From CAVPRW01 sp046727435 [NCBI: bacterium] (GTDB lineage Bacteria; Tectomicrobia; Entotheonellia; J063), in the NCBI GenBank assembly GCA_046727435.1, contig JBKPCR010000099.1, positions 8,132 to 72,131 of the forward strand: a stretch of 64,000 bases of DNA, read 5' to 3'. A model generated the notes under the pieces. That model was not told where the DNA came from. It searched no databases and was given only the letters and a program-made list of their open reading frames with translations. Below, one piece after another: positions 18,244 through 27,553 of the stretch. The position numbers and the translations under genes are program-made. Every line of letters begins with the position of its first letter. The stretch's first letter is position 1.

Positions 18244-18972
18244 ATGATGGAAAGCCTGCCCGCATATGGAAAGACCGCCGACCATAGGCGAGCGAAAACA
18301 CCTGACGGTGCGCTCAACCGCGCTGTCTGGCATGTGCTTATGGCGTTGATCGGAGCACTCTCTGTGAGCATGTTTGTAGGGCCGGAGATCGCCCGTGGAC
18401 AGAGCACTGGGAGTCCATGCTTAGCGGCACCAACCCTGGCGATGGCCGGGACGAGAATCGTTAACGTCGCGTCTGCAGCACAACTTCAAAGTGCCATGGG
18501 TAATCTACAGACTGGGGATACCATTGTCCTGGCGAACGGCACATATAACCTGAGCAGCATCCTATATGTGAATGGCCGCGACATTGAGTTTCGGTTTTCG
18601 ACAACCGGGGCTGAGGCCAGGAATAACCTGGGAGACGCACCGATCGGCCTGCGTGATGGCGCCACCTTCACTCAAAGCGGTAATCTCTTGACGGCGACGG
18701 CAAGCCTGTTCGTCAACCCCAGCGCCGGAGACCTGCATCTAAAGAGCACCGCCACAGCGGTAATCGATCAGGTGCCAGCGTTGAGTAGCGTGACGAACGA
18801 CATCGACGGCAACACTCGTCCATTAGGAGTCGGCTACGACATCGGCGCCGATGAATTTGTCGGAGGTGGTGGAGATATTACTCCCCCATCGGCTCCCACT
18901 GGGCTTACAGTTACTCCCATTGCTGCATTTGAGAGGATCCATGAAATGAAAACACCGGAACGCAAAATGTGA
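18244..18972 (+). CDS. Beta-helix protein with probable internal deletion
   Basis: The 242-residue product has an N-terminal hydrophobic segment (VLMALIGALSVSMFVG) and the opening of a right-handed parallel beta-helix (IVNVASAAQLQSAMGNLQTG, DTIVLANGTYNLSSILYVNG). It then jumps to what is normally the end of such proteins, DIDGNTRPLGVGYDIGADEF, which matches the choice-of-anchor Q type C-terminus. The long helix repeats between them are missing. It ends with DITPPSAPTGLTVTP, the start of a fibronectin-type linker, then out-of-family sequence. The most likely reading is a secreted surface-polysaccharide-binding or lyase-like protein that lost its core by deletion. It may still be translated; a GGAAGG ribosome-binding site precedes the ATG. 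Confidence 0.6.
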   Translation: MMESLPAYGKTADHRRAKTPDGALNRAVWHVLMALIGALSVSMFVGPEIARGQSTGSPCLAAPTLAMAGTRIVNVASAAQLQSAMGNLQTGDTIVLANGTYNLSSILYVNGRDIEFRFSTTGAEARNNLGDAPIGLRDGATFTQSGNLLTATASLFVNPSAGDLHLKSTATAVIDQVPALSSVTNDIDGNTRPLGVGYDIGADEFVGGGGDITPPSAPTGLTVTPIAAFERIHEMKTPERKM

Positions 18973-18988
18973 AACTGAGGAGGAGATC

Positions 18989-20311
18989 ATGCGATCAAAA
19001 ACCATGTACGTGGGACTTGTCCTGATAGCGTTCATGAGCGGCTTCCACCTCCACGGAAGCATGAATATGTCTAGTGGCCAAGTATATGCTCAAACAAGTC
19101 TCCCCCGTGTGGCGCTGAGCGATCTAGTCTACCAGGGTGCGTTTCGCGTACCGGGCAGCCAGGTCGGCCCCGGTCCTAATGATTATTTCGAATACGCCAA
19201 TGAGGGCATCGCCTACAACTCCGCCAACAATTCTCTCTTTATCAAATGCAAAGGTGCCAACCTGAATGATACCACCCAGCAGCACGTTGCGGAGATGAAC
19301 ATTCCGGCGCTGGTCAACAGCACGAATATTGGCAGCCTAAATACCGGAACGGTGCGTCAAAATTGCGCGGACATCACCGAGAATCATCTGAACCCGCAGG
19401 GCATTGCCAACGGCATGACCATTGGCGGGCTCCTCGTGCACAACAACAAATTGATCGGTTCGGAATGGGCGTATTACGACGGCGGCGCAGATCAGACGAC
19501 GTCGCATTTCTCTCACAGCCTCACGCTGAGCCAAACTGGTACCTATCAGGGCCAGTATGCGCTCACCGCGCCTTTTGCGGCATATGTGGGCGGGTACATG
19601 ACGCCAATCCCCTCCGAATGGCAGAGCGCGTTTGGCGGCCCTGCATTAACCGGCCACTGCTGCACGTCCATAATCAGCCATCAATCCACTGGGCCGTCCG
19701 CGTTTGTCTTTGATCCGAATAAGCTGGGGGCAGTAAACCCTGTTCCGGCAACACCGGTGGTTTACTACAACACGTCCCATCCCACCCTTGGGACATGGGA
19801 TCATCCCTTGCCTGCCAATCCGGTGTACAATATCTCAACCCTGATCACGGGTATTGTCTTTCCGGCGGGAACGAGAAGCGTCATGTTTTTTGGCCGGACG
19901 GGGATGGGCAGTCAGTGTTACGGTGATGGCGTAGCCAGCGGAAGCAATATAGACGGGACGCAGTGCTACGACCCCAATTATGTCGGATGGAAAGGCACCC
20001 ATTCTTATCCGTACGCCTATTATGTATGGATGTACGATGCAAATGATATGGTTGCGGTAAAGAACGGTACGAAACACCCGTGGGATATCACTCCGTATTA
20101 TCACGGAACGATCACGCTGCCATTTGCAAGCGGAGCATGGCGCCCTGAGCTGAACGGTGCAGCATATGACCCGGCCACCAAGCGAATTTATATCTCTCAA
20201 TATTTGGCAGATAATGGTAAGCCCATCATCCATGCCTTCCAGGTGAATGTGGGCTCTCCTTCCGCCGACACTACCCCTCCCGCGGCTCCCACTGCGCTAA
20301 AAGTGCAGTAA
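18989..20311 (+). CDS. Secreted protein of unknown function
   Basis: The ATG at 18989 follows a strong ribosome-binding site (GAGGAGGAG). The 440-residue product has a signal peptide (MYVGLVLIAFMSGFHLHG, ending near VYAQ) and a long domain of propeller-like sequence without clear repeats. Segments include LVYQGAFRVPGSQVGPGPND, NPQGIANGMTIGGLLVHNNK and PELNGAAYDPATKRIYISQY. Several cysteines (NCADIT, GHCCTS, SQCYGD, TQCYDP) point to disulfides. It ends with DTTPPAAPTALKVQ and a stop, a short tail like the beginning of a fibronectin domain. It lies 16 bases after the shortened beta-helix gene and may be co-transcribed. I do not recognise a named family. Confidence 0.8.
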   Translation: MRSKTMYVGLVLIAFMSGFHLHGSMNMSSGQVYAQTSLPRVALSDLVYQGAFRVPGSQVGPGPNDYFEYANEGIAYNSANNSLFIKCKGANLNDTTQQHVAEMNIPALVNSTNIGSLNTGTVRQNCADITENHLNPQGIANGMTIGGLLVHNNKLIGSEWAYYDGGADQTTSHFSHSLTLSQTGTYQGQYALTAPFAAYVGGYMTPIPSEWQSAFGGPALTGHCCTSIISHQSTGPSAFVFDPNKLGAVNPVPATPVVYYNTSHPTLGTWDHPLPANPVYNISTLITGIVFPAGTRSVMFFGRTGMGSQCYGDGVASGSNIDGTQCYDPNYVGWKGTHSYPYAYYVWMYDANDMVAVKNGTKHPWDITPYYHGTITLPFASGAWRPELNGAAYDPATKRIYISQYLADNGKPIIHAFQVNVGSPSADTTPPAAPTALKVQ

Positions 20312-20351
20312 TCAATTACAGGCGGGATCAGACGTTCTTTTGGGGTGAGCA

Positions 20352-20441
20352 CTACCTGCTTCTGGCAAAACCAGGTAGAGTCTACCTGACGTCCTCGGCT
20401 CGTGGCGCGGCGCAATCTGCGCCCCGACCGAGGTGTAGACT
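20352..20441. terminator. Bidirectional terminator between convergent genes
   Basis: Two hairpins fill the 129-base gap between the plus-strand gene ending at 20311 and the minus-strand gene ending at 20441. The first pairs CTACCTG (20352-20358) with CAGGTAG (20372-20378). The second is nested: AGTCTAC (20379-20385) with GTAGACT (20435-20441) and CCTCGG (20393-20398) with CCGAGG (20428-20433), plus an inner GGCGC/GCGCC pair. It even overlaps the end of the minus-strand stop codon region. Confidence 0.6.
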
Positions 20442-21781
20442 TATGTGGTCTTCGCACAGGAGGGCGCTATGTTGGGTAGGGGAAAAGAGGAGGAAGGAAG
20501 ATCGATGGTTGGAGGGCTCGGGGCTTTGATGGCCCCAAAGGCGGCTCGATGGGCCACTTGATCGACAATGAATGAAAGGAAAATATAGTGCCAGAACATT
20601 TCATTGTATTGAAAAGGGAGAAAACTACCACCAACAAGGTAGACGCAAAGCCCCGATCGCAGAGCTATAGCTGTGGATTCAAGGTGTATAAGCTCGGGAT
20701 GACCTGAAACCAGCTTAGATACGCGGGAACAGGAGCGGAATGCGCAGAGGAGAATCAAAGCATACAAGGCGAGGCCTAGAAATCCTAACTCCGCGGTAAT
20801 ACCTAGCGGAGAGCTATGCACAGAGCGCATGCGTCCGTACCTACCTTGGGAAAAGTCGTAGGTGTCGTAGGCCTGATTGTAAGCGTTGAAACCGATGCCG
20901 AAGAAGGGATGAGCTTGGGCCATAACAAGGGCTACTTGCCAGAAGTGAAGACGGCCCAGAGCAGATTCGTCCTCTTCTTCTTCATACGTTTGGATGGTAT
21001 TCATTCGATTCCAGAACGCCTCGGGTAACGTTGCGACGATGATCATCATGACTATTAATAGAGCCATCAAGTTGCGGAATTTGTAGCGAGATTGTAACCA
21101 ATAAATCACTGCCAGAGCGATGCAAGCGACAAAGCCTCCACGGGAATAGGTCGATAGGGCCCGATAGAACACCCCGATGAGCAGGGCCCAATAAGCTGGA
21201 CGTACCCACTTCCACGCTGTTGATTGAGCGAGCAAGCCGACGACGGGCACCAGCATCAGCATTCCGACAGCAACGCCATTATTGTCGCCGAGGAATGGTA
21301 GCGGATTGACGTTTGGCGATCCTGGTGACGTAAGCAGAGCAAACCATCCTTGTCTGGCGCCCTCAAGACCTAGCGACAAGGCAATCACGAGCAGCGTCAG
21401 GCGCAGTTTCGAAAAATCGTCGATAAGAATAAGCATTAGATAACCTATAATATTTATCTTTAAGAATTCTTTCCAAAAAGGCCAACTATATTCATAATAG
21501 GATGATACCCATATAGAAAAAAATGTCTGTACTAGAAAAATGAAAATAAGTACAGTACGAGTGTTTAGAACAAATTTTTTTCTGGATAGTAATGTTATAA
21601 TTATTGTGTAGAATCCAATGAAATAGGAAAGGTTGATACGTTGTAGAGAATTGTCCCAGAGCCAAATTTCTGGCCTGAAATATGCGTTCCACAAATAGAA
21701 GAGGAGTGCATAAAATGGCCCTTGCAAGGCATAGTACGTGCCAATGATTATCATACTAAAAGCAATAATGGGACGGAGCAT
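20441..21781 (-). CDS. O-antigen-ligase-like membrane protein (TIGR03097-like)
   Basis: The 446-residue protein is very hydrophobic with about ten membrane segments. It starts MLRPIIAFSMIIIGTYYALQ and carries the sequence LPFLGDNNGVAVGMLMLVPV, then YSRGGFVACIALAVIYWL, and a periplasmic loop with GRLHFWQVALVMAQAHPFFG and SVHSSPLGITAELGFLGL. This pattern (DUF5935 plus Wzy_C) is that of the ligases linked to exosortase A loci (TIGR03097), which are proposed to transfer polysaccharide onto an acceptor. It is the last gene of the long minus-strand EPS block. The 5' half is AT-rich, unlike its neighbours. Whether it acts as polymerase or ligase cannot be told from sequence. Confidence 0.85.
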   Translation of the reverse strand: MLRPIIAFSMIIIGTYYALQGPFYALLFYLWNAYFRPEIWLWDNSLQRINLSYFIGFYTIIITLLSRKKFVLNTRTVLIFIFLVQTFFSIWVSSYYEYSWPFWKEFLKINIIGYLMLILIDDFSKLRLTLLVIALSLGLEGARQGWFALLTSPGSPNVNPLPFLGDNNGVAVGMLMLVPVVGLLAQSTAWKWVRPAYWALLIGVFYRALSTYSRGGFVACIALAVIYWLQSRYKFRNLMALLIVMMIIVATLPEAFWNRMNTIQTYEEEEDESALGRLHFWQVALVMAQAHPFFGIGFNAYNQAYDTYDFSQGRYGRMRSVHSSPLGITAELGFLGLALYALILLCAFRSCSRVSKLVSGHPELIHLESTAIALRSGLCVYLVGGSFLPFQYNEMFWHYIFLSFIVDQVAHRAAFGAIKAPSPPTIDLPSSSFPLPNIAPSCAKTT

Positions 21782-21964
21782 AGTTAAATCCCAATAAAGT
21801 TGAAAAATATCTGTGTTAAATTGTGAAAGTCTTTTATTAGAAAGAATGGGTATGAATTGCGAGAGATATGTAGGTAGTACTGGGAACGCTGACTAGCTCA
21901 TGTGAAGTGGGGATTTGATGAAAGCAGCATACTATCTCGCACCTGCGGCTTAAGACCATGAGGT

Positions 21965-23032
21965 CTACTGAGTAAGATATTTTCGAACATGAGGACCAAG
22001 CCATCGTGTCACATGCAGAGGGAGATATCTCCAGAGTTGCGCCAGTAGAACGGCTTTCGGGTCCGCGCCCGATAGCCTTAGGCATTGGGGGGCCACGGTC
22101 GGGATCGTGTACCAAAATAACGGCTCCTCAACGGCGCCCCACTGACGCTTGAACCGGTAGGTTCCCGAGTTGCGGCTTGAGCGCCCGAAATCGAACCGCA
22201 GGAAACCCTCAAGACAAGCGCTGCGGAGCACCTCCCAATAGAGGAGCATGTTAGGACATAGAGGAAGGTATTGGCGTAGCGAAGAGGCCCACGGGACAAT
22301 CAGGGAGTTTTTGAACGCCAAAGCGATCAACCCGCCGATGGGTTGTGCATCTTTGCGTACGAGCACGACGCGGGCACAGTCACCGAAGGCTTCGAGGATA
22401 GCCTGAAAAAATCCCCGGGCGTGTACAGGCGATCCAAGATCGCGCATGTTCTGGGCGAAGATCTCATAAAAGCCATCTAACCTATTGGATTGTCCGAACT
22501 CCACCGACAGGCCCGAGCGTTCCGCCTTGCGCACTTGATTGCGCACCTTGGCGTCGAGCTGATTCCAGAGGCGCCCTGGATCCTTGGGAAGCGACCGAAA
22601 GAGGTTCACCTTATCGCCGGTGGCTGCGACCGGCAGGTCCAGCGGCACAGTGCAGCGCAGCTCAACCAGCCTCGCTCCATGGTGTGCAGCTTCTTCTATC
22701 AAGCGTGTCAGGAGCATGCGGCTGAGAGCCGGTGAGGAACTACAAGGGCCTCCCGTGTCAAGGAATGGCATCGACGTTACCACTGTCCCGAATAGACGGC
22801 TGCGGACGAGGAACGCCGGCAGGATAGCCATCTGCCCTGTACTATTCTCAGCCTGCAGGTATAGAGGAGTATGGCCATAGGCCCTATGGATGGCTGCGTA
22901 CCACCGCGGCGACTGTGCCACGTTGGCATCGTCCATCTGATGAATGAGAGTAGACCACTCACCCTCCACATCAGGTTGGCAGCAGAGAACCTGAACCGTA
23001 GAATTGGGTGACTGCAAAGTTTTGAAGTTCAT
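21965..23032 (-). CDS. FemAB-like protein, exosortase-system type (TIGR03019-like)
   Basis: This 355-residue protein belongs to the GNAT-fold FemAB group. Characteristic parts are MDDANVAQSPRWYAAIHRAY, VRNQVRKAERSGLSVEFG, DLGSPVHARGFFQAILEAFG and LRFDFGRSSRNSGTYRFKRQ WGA. In XrtA-type EPS loci such proteins are standard members and are thought to add an amino-acid or acyl group to the polymer or a peptide acceptor. The ATG at 23032 has GGAG nine bases upstream; a GTG at 23053, directly after the TAG of the preceding gene, is an alternative. It follows the glycosyltransferase at 23054 without a gap and is likely translated with it. Confidence 0.85.
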   Translation of the reverse strand: MNFKTLQSPNSTVQVLCCQPDVEGEWSTLIHQMDDANVAQSPRWYAAIHRAYGHTPLYLQAENSTGQMAILPAFLVRSRLFGTVVTSMPFLDTGGPCSSSPALSRMLLTRLIEEAAHHGARLVELRCTVPLDLPVAATGDKVNLFRSLPKDPGRLWNQLDAKVRNQVRKAERSGLSVEFGQSNRLDGFYEIFAQNMRDLGSPVHARGFFQAILEAFGDCARVVLVRKDAQPIGGLIALAFKNSLIVPWASSLRQYLPLCPNMLLYWEVLRSACLEGFLRFDFGRSSRNSGTYRFKRQWGAVEEPLFWYTIPTVAPQCLRLSGADPKAVLLAQLWRYLPLHVTRWLGPHVRKYLTQ

Positions 23033-23053
23033 AATAAAGGTCTCCACGGGCAC

Positions 23054-24322
23054 CTAGGCTCGGCCGACTGAGCGTCTGTAGAACGCGTCTAACGTGTCAC
23101 CGATGACCTGCCAAGAGTAACGACGCTCAACCAATTGCCTCCCCTCCATTGCGAGGCGTTCGCGCAACTCCTCGCGATCCAATAATGCGATAAGCTGCTG
23201 CGCGAAATCCCCCGCCGCATCGGCGACGAGGACGTGTTGACCGTGGACGCACTCGATGCCTTGAACGCCGACTGTGGTTGAGACAATGGGAACCCGCATG
23301 GCCATCGCCTCGAGTACTCTGAGCCGCGTGCCACCACCCGCCAACAGGGGCACCACAAAGGCAGCCGCATCGCGCACATGCTCTCTGATGTCTGCGACCG
23401 ATGCGGCCACGCTGACACCACGAGAGACCTGACGCAGGAGCGCCCGCTGGGGGTTACGCCCGACGATGTGTAAAGTAGCGTCTGGCCGCGCCTCCATCAC
23501 CGACGGCCACACTTGGTTGAGGAACCAGAGTAACCCTTCGACATTGGGCAGCCAGTCGAGTGATCCAACCGACACTACCCGATAAGGGCGAGGCCGACGG
23601 GGGATGTCGAAGAAGGCGGGGTCAACTCCGTTCGGTATGACCTCCTGGTCAGTGTGCGGTGCTACTGCCTCCACCATATGGGCGTCCCGCGCAGAGACGA
23701 CACCGACGGCATCCACAGCCTGTAATGTCTCTTGTTCGAAACGGGCGAGCTTTCGCAGTTGCGAGCCAAGATACCAGCGGAGAAGTGCTTTCGAGGTGTT
23801 ATCGCGAGTTGAGCGCAGAAGACTCGTTTCATAATTATGCTCATCCAAATATACAGCCGGTCTTGGACAGCAACTCTGCAGATACACTGCAGCATCCAGG
23901 TGATCCAAGTGCACAAGATCAAAAGACTCACGACTCATAAGGCTGCTGATCAGACGAGCCAAGCCCTCGCGATAATGGCTATATGCAGCCACATACGGTC
24001 TGGCACTGGCGACGAAAGCCACTGGGTCAAGGATTTTACTTACAACCGATGGGGGCTTTAACGGAACAGAATAGAGCTGAGAAACCAACGCGCGGATTTG
24101 CTCCTCCCCCTCTGTGTCCTTTGGAGCTTTTTGCGTCACGAGTGTTACCTCATGGCGCAGCCCAACTTGTCGGAGGATGTGATAGGTACGAATTCTCCCA
24201 CCGGTGTTGAGAGGCCATGGAAGAAACTCTGTAATGAACAGTACACGGAGTTTTCTCTTCCAAGCACTGGATTCGAGCCTATAATATCTTCTCTTGTGGT
24301 GACGTTGACTTCTGGGGATCAT
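23054..24322 (-). CDS. GT4-type glycosyltransferase (TIGR03087-like)
   Basis: A 422-residue GT-B enzyme. The N-terminus is basic (MIPRSQRHHKRRYYRLESS) before the family opening LRVLFITEFLPWPLNTGGRI. Further motifs are LVHLDHLDAAVYLQSC, EVIPNGVDPAFFD, VVSVGSLDWLPNVEGLLWFL, and LEAMAMRVPIVSTTVGVQGI at the donor site. It is related to, but clearly different from, the AT-rich TIGR03087-type gene at 11193. It should transfer one sugar of the repeat unit in the cytoplasm. The downstream FemAB gene follows immediately. Confidence 0.9.
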   Translation of the reverse strand: MIPRSQRHHKRRYYRLESSAWKRKLRVLFITEFLPWPLNTGGRIRTYHILRQVGLRHEVTLVTQKAPKDTEGEEQIRALVSQLYSVPLKPPSVVSKILDPVAFVASARPYVAAYSHYREGLARLISSLMSRESFDLVHLDHLDAAVYLQSCCPRPAVYLDEHNYETSLLRSTRDNTSKALLRWYLGSQLRKLARFEQETLQAVDAVGVVSARDAHMVEAVAPHTDQEVIPNGVDPAFFDIPRRPRPYRVVSVGSLDWLPNVEGLLWFLNQVWPSVMEARPDATLHIVGRNPQRALLRQVSRGVSVAASVADIREHVRDAAAFVVPLLAGGGTRLRVLEAMAMRVPIVSTTVGVQGIECVHGQHVLVADAAGDFAQQLIALLDREELRERLAMEGRQLVERRYSWQVIGDTLDAFYRRSVGRA

Positions 24323-24409
24323 GGGCTGAGTCCCGACTTGTTATATGATGTCCGGCTTTTTGGTTGGACTGTGGCGCACAGCTGTCGTGTTTGTGCCATA
24401 CACCAGTGG

Positions 24410-25486
24410 TCAGATAAGTTCTTGCTCTACGCGGCGCTGGCCGGCCTTGTGGTGCTGATTGATGAGTTTCCAGAGCGCGTCCCGCAGCTTTGTGGGCTGG
24501 AGCCAGCGCATGACCACCACGGAGACAATTGCGAGGCCTGGATAGAGAATAAGCATGAGGAGGCCGATACGCGGCCAATAGCTGGGAATCACATAGCGCA
24601 GCGGCGGCTGCAGCGCGAATAGCAGGGGCATATGCGCAATAAAGATGAATAACGAATGACGGGCGAAGAACGCAACTATAGCATAAGCAGGGAGACGCCT
24701 GGCAACCTCGAAGACGAGCCAGGTATAGGCAACGTAGAGGAAGGTGACACATGCAGAACGCGTCAGCACCATGGCCGAGCCAGCCATACCAATAAAATTC
24801 CGGAAGGGGAATGCCTCATCGAGAACAACCTGGCGCATGCCAAGAGTCCAGGCGATGAGCAAAGTCGCTAGGCTTAACAGGTACATGGGCAGGGCCGCGT
24901 CGTTTGCCTTCTGCTCTCGGTCGCGCATGTACATACCTAACAGGAACACTGTGGCCCAATTCGGAAGCATCATATACGTGCGGAAGAGGGCTCCGCTGTC
25001 CAGCATTACGGCTCGAAGAATGATTTCTCCCAGTGCGACAATGCCAACCATCCAGAGCCGAACGCGCACTTTGTGAAGCACCAGCGCCCAGAGCAGGACC
25101 ACATGTATATAAGTGCCGATATACCAGGTCGTCGGATTGGCCGGGAAGTAGTCCAGCAGAACATTGATCCCAAGGAAGAAGGGGAGATAGTTGCTTTCGT
25201 TTAAGTCACGCTGCGTCACGAAGAGGATTGCACTCATCACCATGGCAAAGCCGAGACCCACGAGAATGACCGGAAATAACCTATTGTAGACGACTTGAAA
25301 GCGATGCCGCGATTCGCGTGCCAATCCCCATCCGATGACGAAGATGAAGAACGCCACACCGAGCTGCTTGGCATAGATTGGTGGGGTCAGGTACATAATT
25401 GAACCGGTGGCGACGTGTCCCAAGACAATTAGGAACATGCCCAGGCTCTTCATCCAATCGATGAAATGGATATGTGGACGATCCAT
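24410..25486 (-). CDS. Acyltransferase 3 family membrane protein
   Basis: The 358-residue protein starts MDRPHIHFIDWMKSLGMFLI at 25486, with AGGAG nine bases upstream. It has about ten membrane segments. The N-terminal helix carries the family's basic residue and His in DWMKSLGMFLIVLGHVATGS, where the His is thought to be catalytic. Acyltransferase 3 enzymes (OafA, WecH type) O-acylate surface polysaccharides, usually moving acetyl from the cytoplasm to the periplasmic glycan. Here it stands at the end of a unit that also encodes an ACP, a reductase and an acyl-activating enzyme, so it may use a longer or modified acyl group. Gap to the preceding hexapeptide gene is 25 bases. Confidence 0.88.
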   Translation of the reverse strand: MDRPHIHFIDWMKSLGMFLIVLGHVATGSIMYLTPPIYAKQLGVAFFIFVIGWGLARESRHRFQVVYNRLFPVILVGLGFAMVMSAILFVTQRDLNESNYLPFFLGINVLLDYFPANPTTWYIGTYIHVVLLWALVLHKVRVRLWMVGIVALGEIILRAVMLDSGALFRTYMMLPNWATVFLLGMYMRDREQKANDAALPMYLLSLATLLIAWTLGMRQVVLDEAFPFRNFIGMAGSAMVLTRSACVTFLYVAYTWLVFEVARRLPAYAIVAFFARHSLFIFIAHMPLLFALQPPLRYVIPSYWPRIGLLMLILYPGLAIVSVVVMRWLQPTKLRDALWKLINQHHKAGQRRVEQELI

Positions 25487-25511
25487 GCTAGTCTGCTCCT
25501 GAGCCACCAGT

Positions 25512-26144
25512 TCAGCCCTGACTCTGCGTCTGCAGCTCGTCTCTGAGTTGTCGGACGAATCGACTTGGGTTGCCCGCCAGCAGAATCCCAGCCCGTGCAT
25601 CCTGCTCAACAACCGCCCCGGCCGCCACCATGGTCCCTGCCCCAACATTGGCCATGACGATGGCGCCCTCTCCGATCCATGCGTAGTCCCCGATTTTGAT
25701 CTGGTGCAGTCGCGTCTTGTCGCAGGGGCCCCAGCGACCCTGCTCGTCCAGTTCGTGTAAGGCAGTGCCACTGAGGAGACTTGCTCGGCTGCCGATCAGA
25801 CACCCTTCACCGAGATGAGTCGAGCCCACCAAGGCGTATGCCCCGATGTAAGCGTTCTGCTCTACAACAGCACAACGATGCGTGAAGAGCGCGCCAAAGC
25901 CAATGTAGAAATTGGACGCACAGCGGTCCAAGGTCAAGCGGTAGTATGCACGGCGCAGAAACACTCCCGGTACCCCAGGGAAGACGGAGAATATGTGGGC
26001 CCAGAACAGAAACATGGATTCCGAGCCGTCAGTGATGCGCTCCTCGAGCCAACAACTGAAGGCGCACGGTGACACCAGCGCCAGACATACGCCATTCATG
26101 AGCGTTTTGATAGTTATCCGAATCTTGGGCAATCGTTTCTTCAT
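25512..26144 (-). CDS. Left-handed beta-helix (hexapeptide) acyltransferase
   Basis: The 210-residue protein has an N-terminal hydrophobic part (TLMNGVCLALVSPCAFSCWL) and then hexapeptide repeats such as VVEQNAYIGAYALVGSTHLG, IKIGDYAWIGEGAIVMANVG and GTMVAAGAVVEQDARAGILL, ending AGNPSRFVRQL. Enzymes with this fold acylate sugars or amino groups from CoA or ACP donors. The hydrophobic start suggests membrane contact, as in some colanic-acid or capsule acetyltransferases. It has GGAG seven bases before the ATG and follows the ANL ligase gene after 56 bases. Partner of the acyl module; exact acceptor unknown. Confidence 0.85.
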   Translation of the reverse strand: MKKRLPKIRITIKTLMNGVCLALVSPCAFSCWLEERITDGSESMFLFWAHIFSVFPGVPGVFLRRAYYRLTLDRCASNFYIGFGALFTHRCAVVEQNAYIGAYALVGSTHLGEGCLIGSRASLLSGTALHELDEQGRWGPCDKTRLHQIKIGDYAWIGEGAIVMANVGAGTMVAAGAVVEQDARAGILLAGNPSRFVRQLRDELQTQSQG

Positions 26145-26200
26145 AACAATTCTCCGTGGATGGTGAAAGCCCTGCTACTCTCAGACCTTTCCTCGCGGCG

Positions 26201-27553
26201 TTACAAGGCCTGACTGGCTGCCCGACGCATTCGCTTGAATCGTTCAGTATGCAGAGGTTCGTTGGTGAAGCGCACCCGCGTCGGAATTTGGTATGGCGCG
26301 AGCCGGTCCTTACAGAAACGGCGCATCCGTATCTTGAATTGCGCCGCCGACTCCTCGCGTTGTAATTTGATGGTCGCCGCCACCATATGACCAGTGAGCG
26401 GGTTGGGCTCGGCATACACCACTGCGTCTTGCACATTGTCCAATGTCAGTAAAACGCTCTCGACTTCCGCAGGGAAAACTTTGCTGCCACCGACGTTAAT
26501 GATCTCACTTGCCCGACCAAGGATGCGCAGCCATTCGCCATCGACTTCGACCACGTCGCCGGTGTCGAAATAGCCTTGCTCATCCAACGAGCTTGCGGCA
26601 TTGAGGTAGCCCAGCATCGCCGACTCAGCTTTGATCCACAGCCGATTGTCGATGACTTTCATCTGGTACCCTTCCCCGCCGAGTCGCACCCACCGCGACG
26701 TCGAGTCGCGTGATTGCGATCGGAGAATGCCCAACTCGGACAGGCCGTAGGTCTGCTGCAGCGTCACCGCCGGAAAGACTTGAGCTACCCAGTCTAACGT
26801 GCTCTGTGGCATAGGCTCAGTGCCATAGGTAATCAGCCGCAATGATGATAAGTCGTATGCCTTGTCCGCACCGGAAAGGAGCAAGAAATTAAGGAACGTT
26901 GGTGACGTCGGCAACAGTTCCACACGGTGCTGCTGGATGGCCTGACACACTCCGCTCGGACTTCGATCCGCCGCCACGACCGCCATACCGCCATTCGATA
27001 AGGTATAAAAAAGCGTGTTGATGCCACCGATATGATCGAGTCCGAGAAAGAGCAGTGTGCGCCATCGGCGTCGTGGTTGTTGAAACTTCTTCAGTAACAG
27101 ATGTAGATCATGCACCACTGCCTTGTTTTTCCCCGTTGAGCCGGATGAAAACAGCACCAGCCCTGGGGCTTCGCGCTGTTGGAGTAAATCATATAACGGC
27201 TGTTGTGCATGTCGCCCAGTTGACTCGATTGTCGGGGTGGTACCAGCCAGGCGGATGTAATATTCGACCTGAGCAATGTCACAGAACTCATCATGATGCG
27301 ACTGGGCTTCTCGCGACAGCGGCACGATGATGGTGCGACGTTGCATCAAAGCGAGCAGCAGGGAAAGCGTCTGGGCACTGTAGTGGCCGTCTATGCCCAC
27401 CACAGTGCCGGGGCTGAGGAGGGCCTGGCCAAGATGATCCTGCCAGGCTCGAACGTGGTCCCACAGGCTTTGGTAGGTCATGACAGTGATGTCGGAGGCG
27501 AGGGCCTCGCAGTCTGCATGCGCCCGCATCGTCTCCAGTAGAAACGTCATCAT
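26201..27553 (-). CDS. ANL-family acyl-AMP ligase
   Basis: The 450-residue enzyme would activate a carboxylic acid as an acyl-adenylate and load it onto CoA or, more likely here, onto the neighbouring ACP. Core motifs are visible: the P-loop LVLFSSGSTGKNKAVVHD, LQQTYGLSELG, GYFDTGDVVEVDGEWLRILG, GRASEIINVGGSKVFPAEVE and the C-terminal Lys region HTERFKRMRR. It is shorter than the usual 500-550 residues, mainly in the N-terminal half. The gene overlaps the SDR stop codon by four bases (ATGA), so the two are translationally coupled. Related ligases occur in exosortase A loci (TIGR03098), but this one lacks the usual decarboxylase and hydrolase neighbours. Confidence 0.88.
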   Translation of the reverse strand: MMTFLLETMRAHADCEALASDITVMTYQSLWDHVRAWQDHLGQALLSPGTVVGIDGHYSAQTLSLLLALMQRRTIIVPLSREAQSHHDEFCDIAQVEYYIRLAGTTPTIESTGRHAQQPLYDLLQQREAPGLVLFSSGSTGKNKAVVHDLHLLLKKFQQPRRRWRTLLFLGLDHIGGINTLFYTLSNGGMAVVAADRSPSGVCQAIQQHRVELLPTSPTFLNFLLLSGADKAYDLSSLRLITYGTEPMPQSTLDWVAQVFPAVTLQQTYGLSELGILRSQSRDSTSRWVRLGGEGYQMKVIDNRLWIKAESAMLGYLNAASSLDEQGYFDTGDVVEVDGEWLRILGRASEIINVGGSKVFPAEVESVLLTLDNVQDAVVYAEPNPLTGHMVAATIKLQREESAAQFKIRMRRFCKDRLAPYQIPTRVRFTNEPLHTERFKRMRRAASQAL

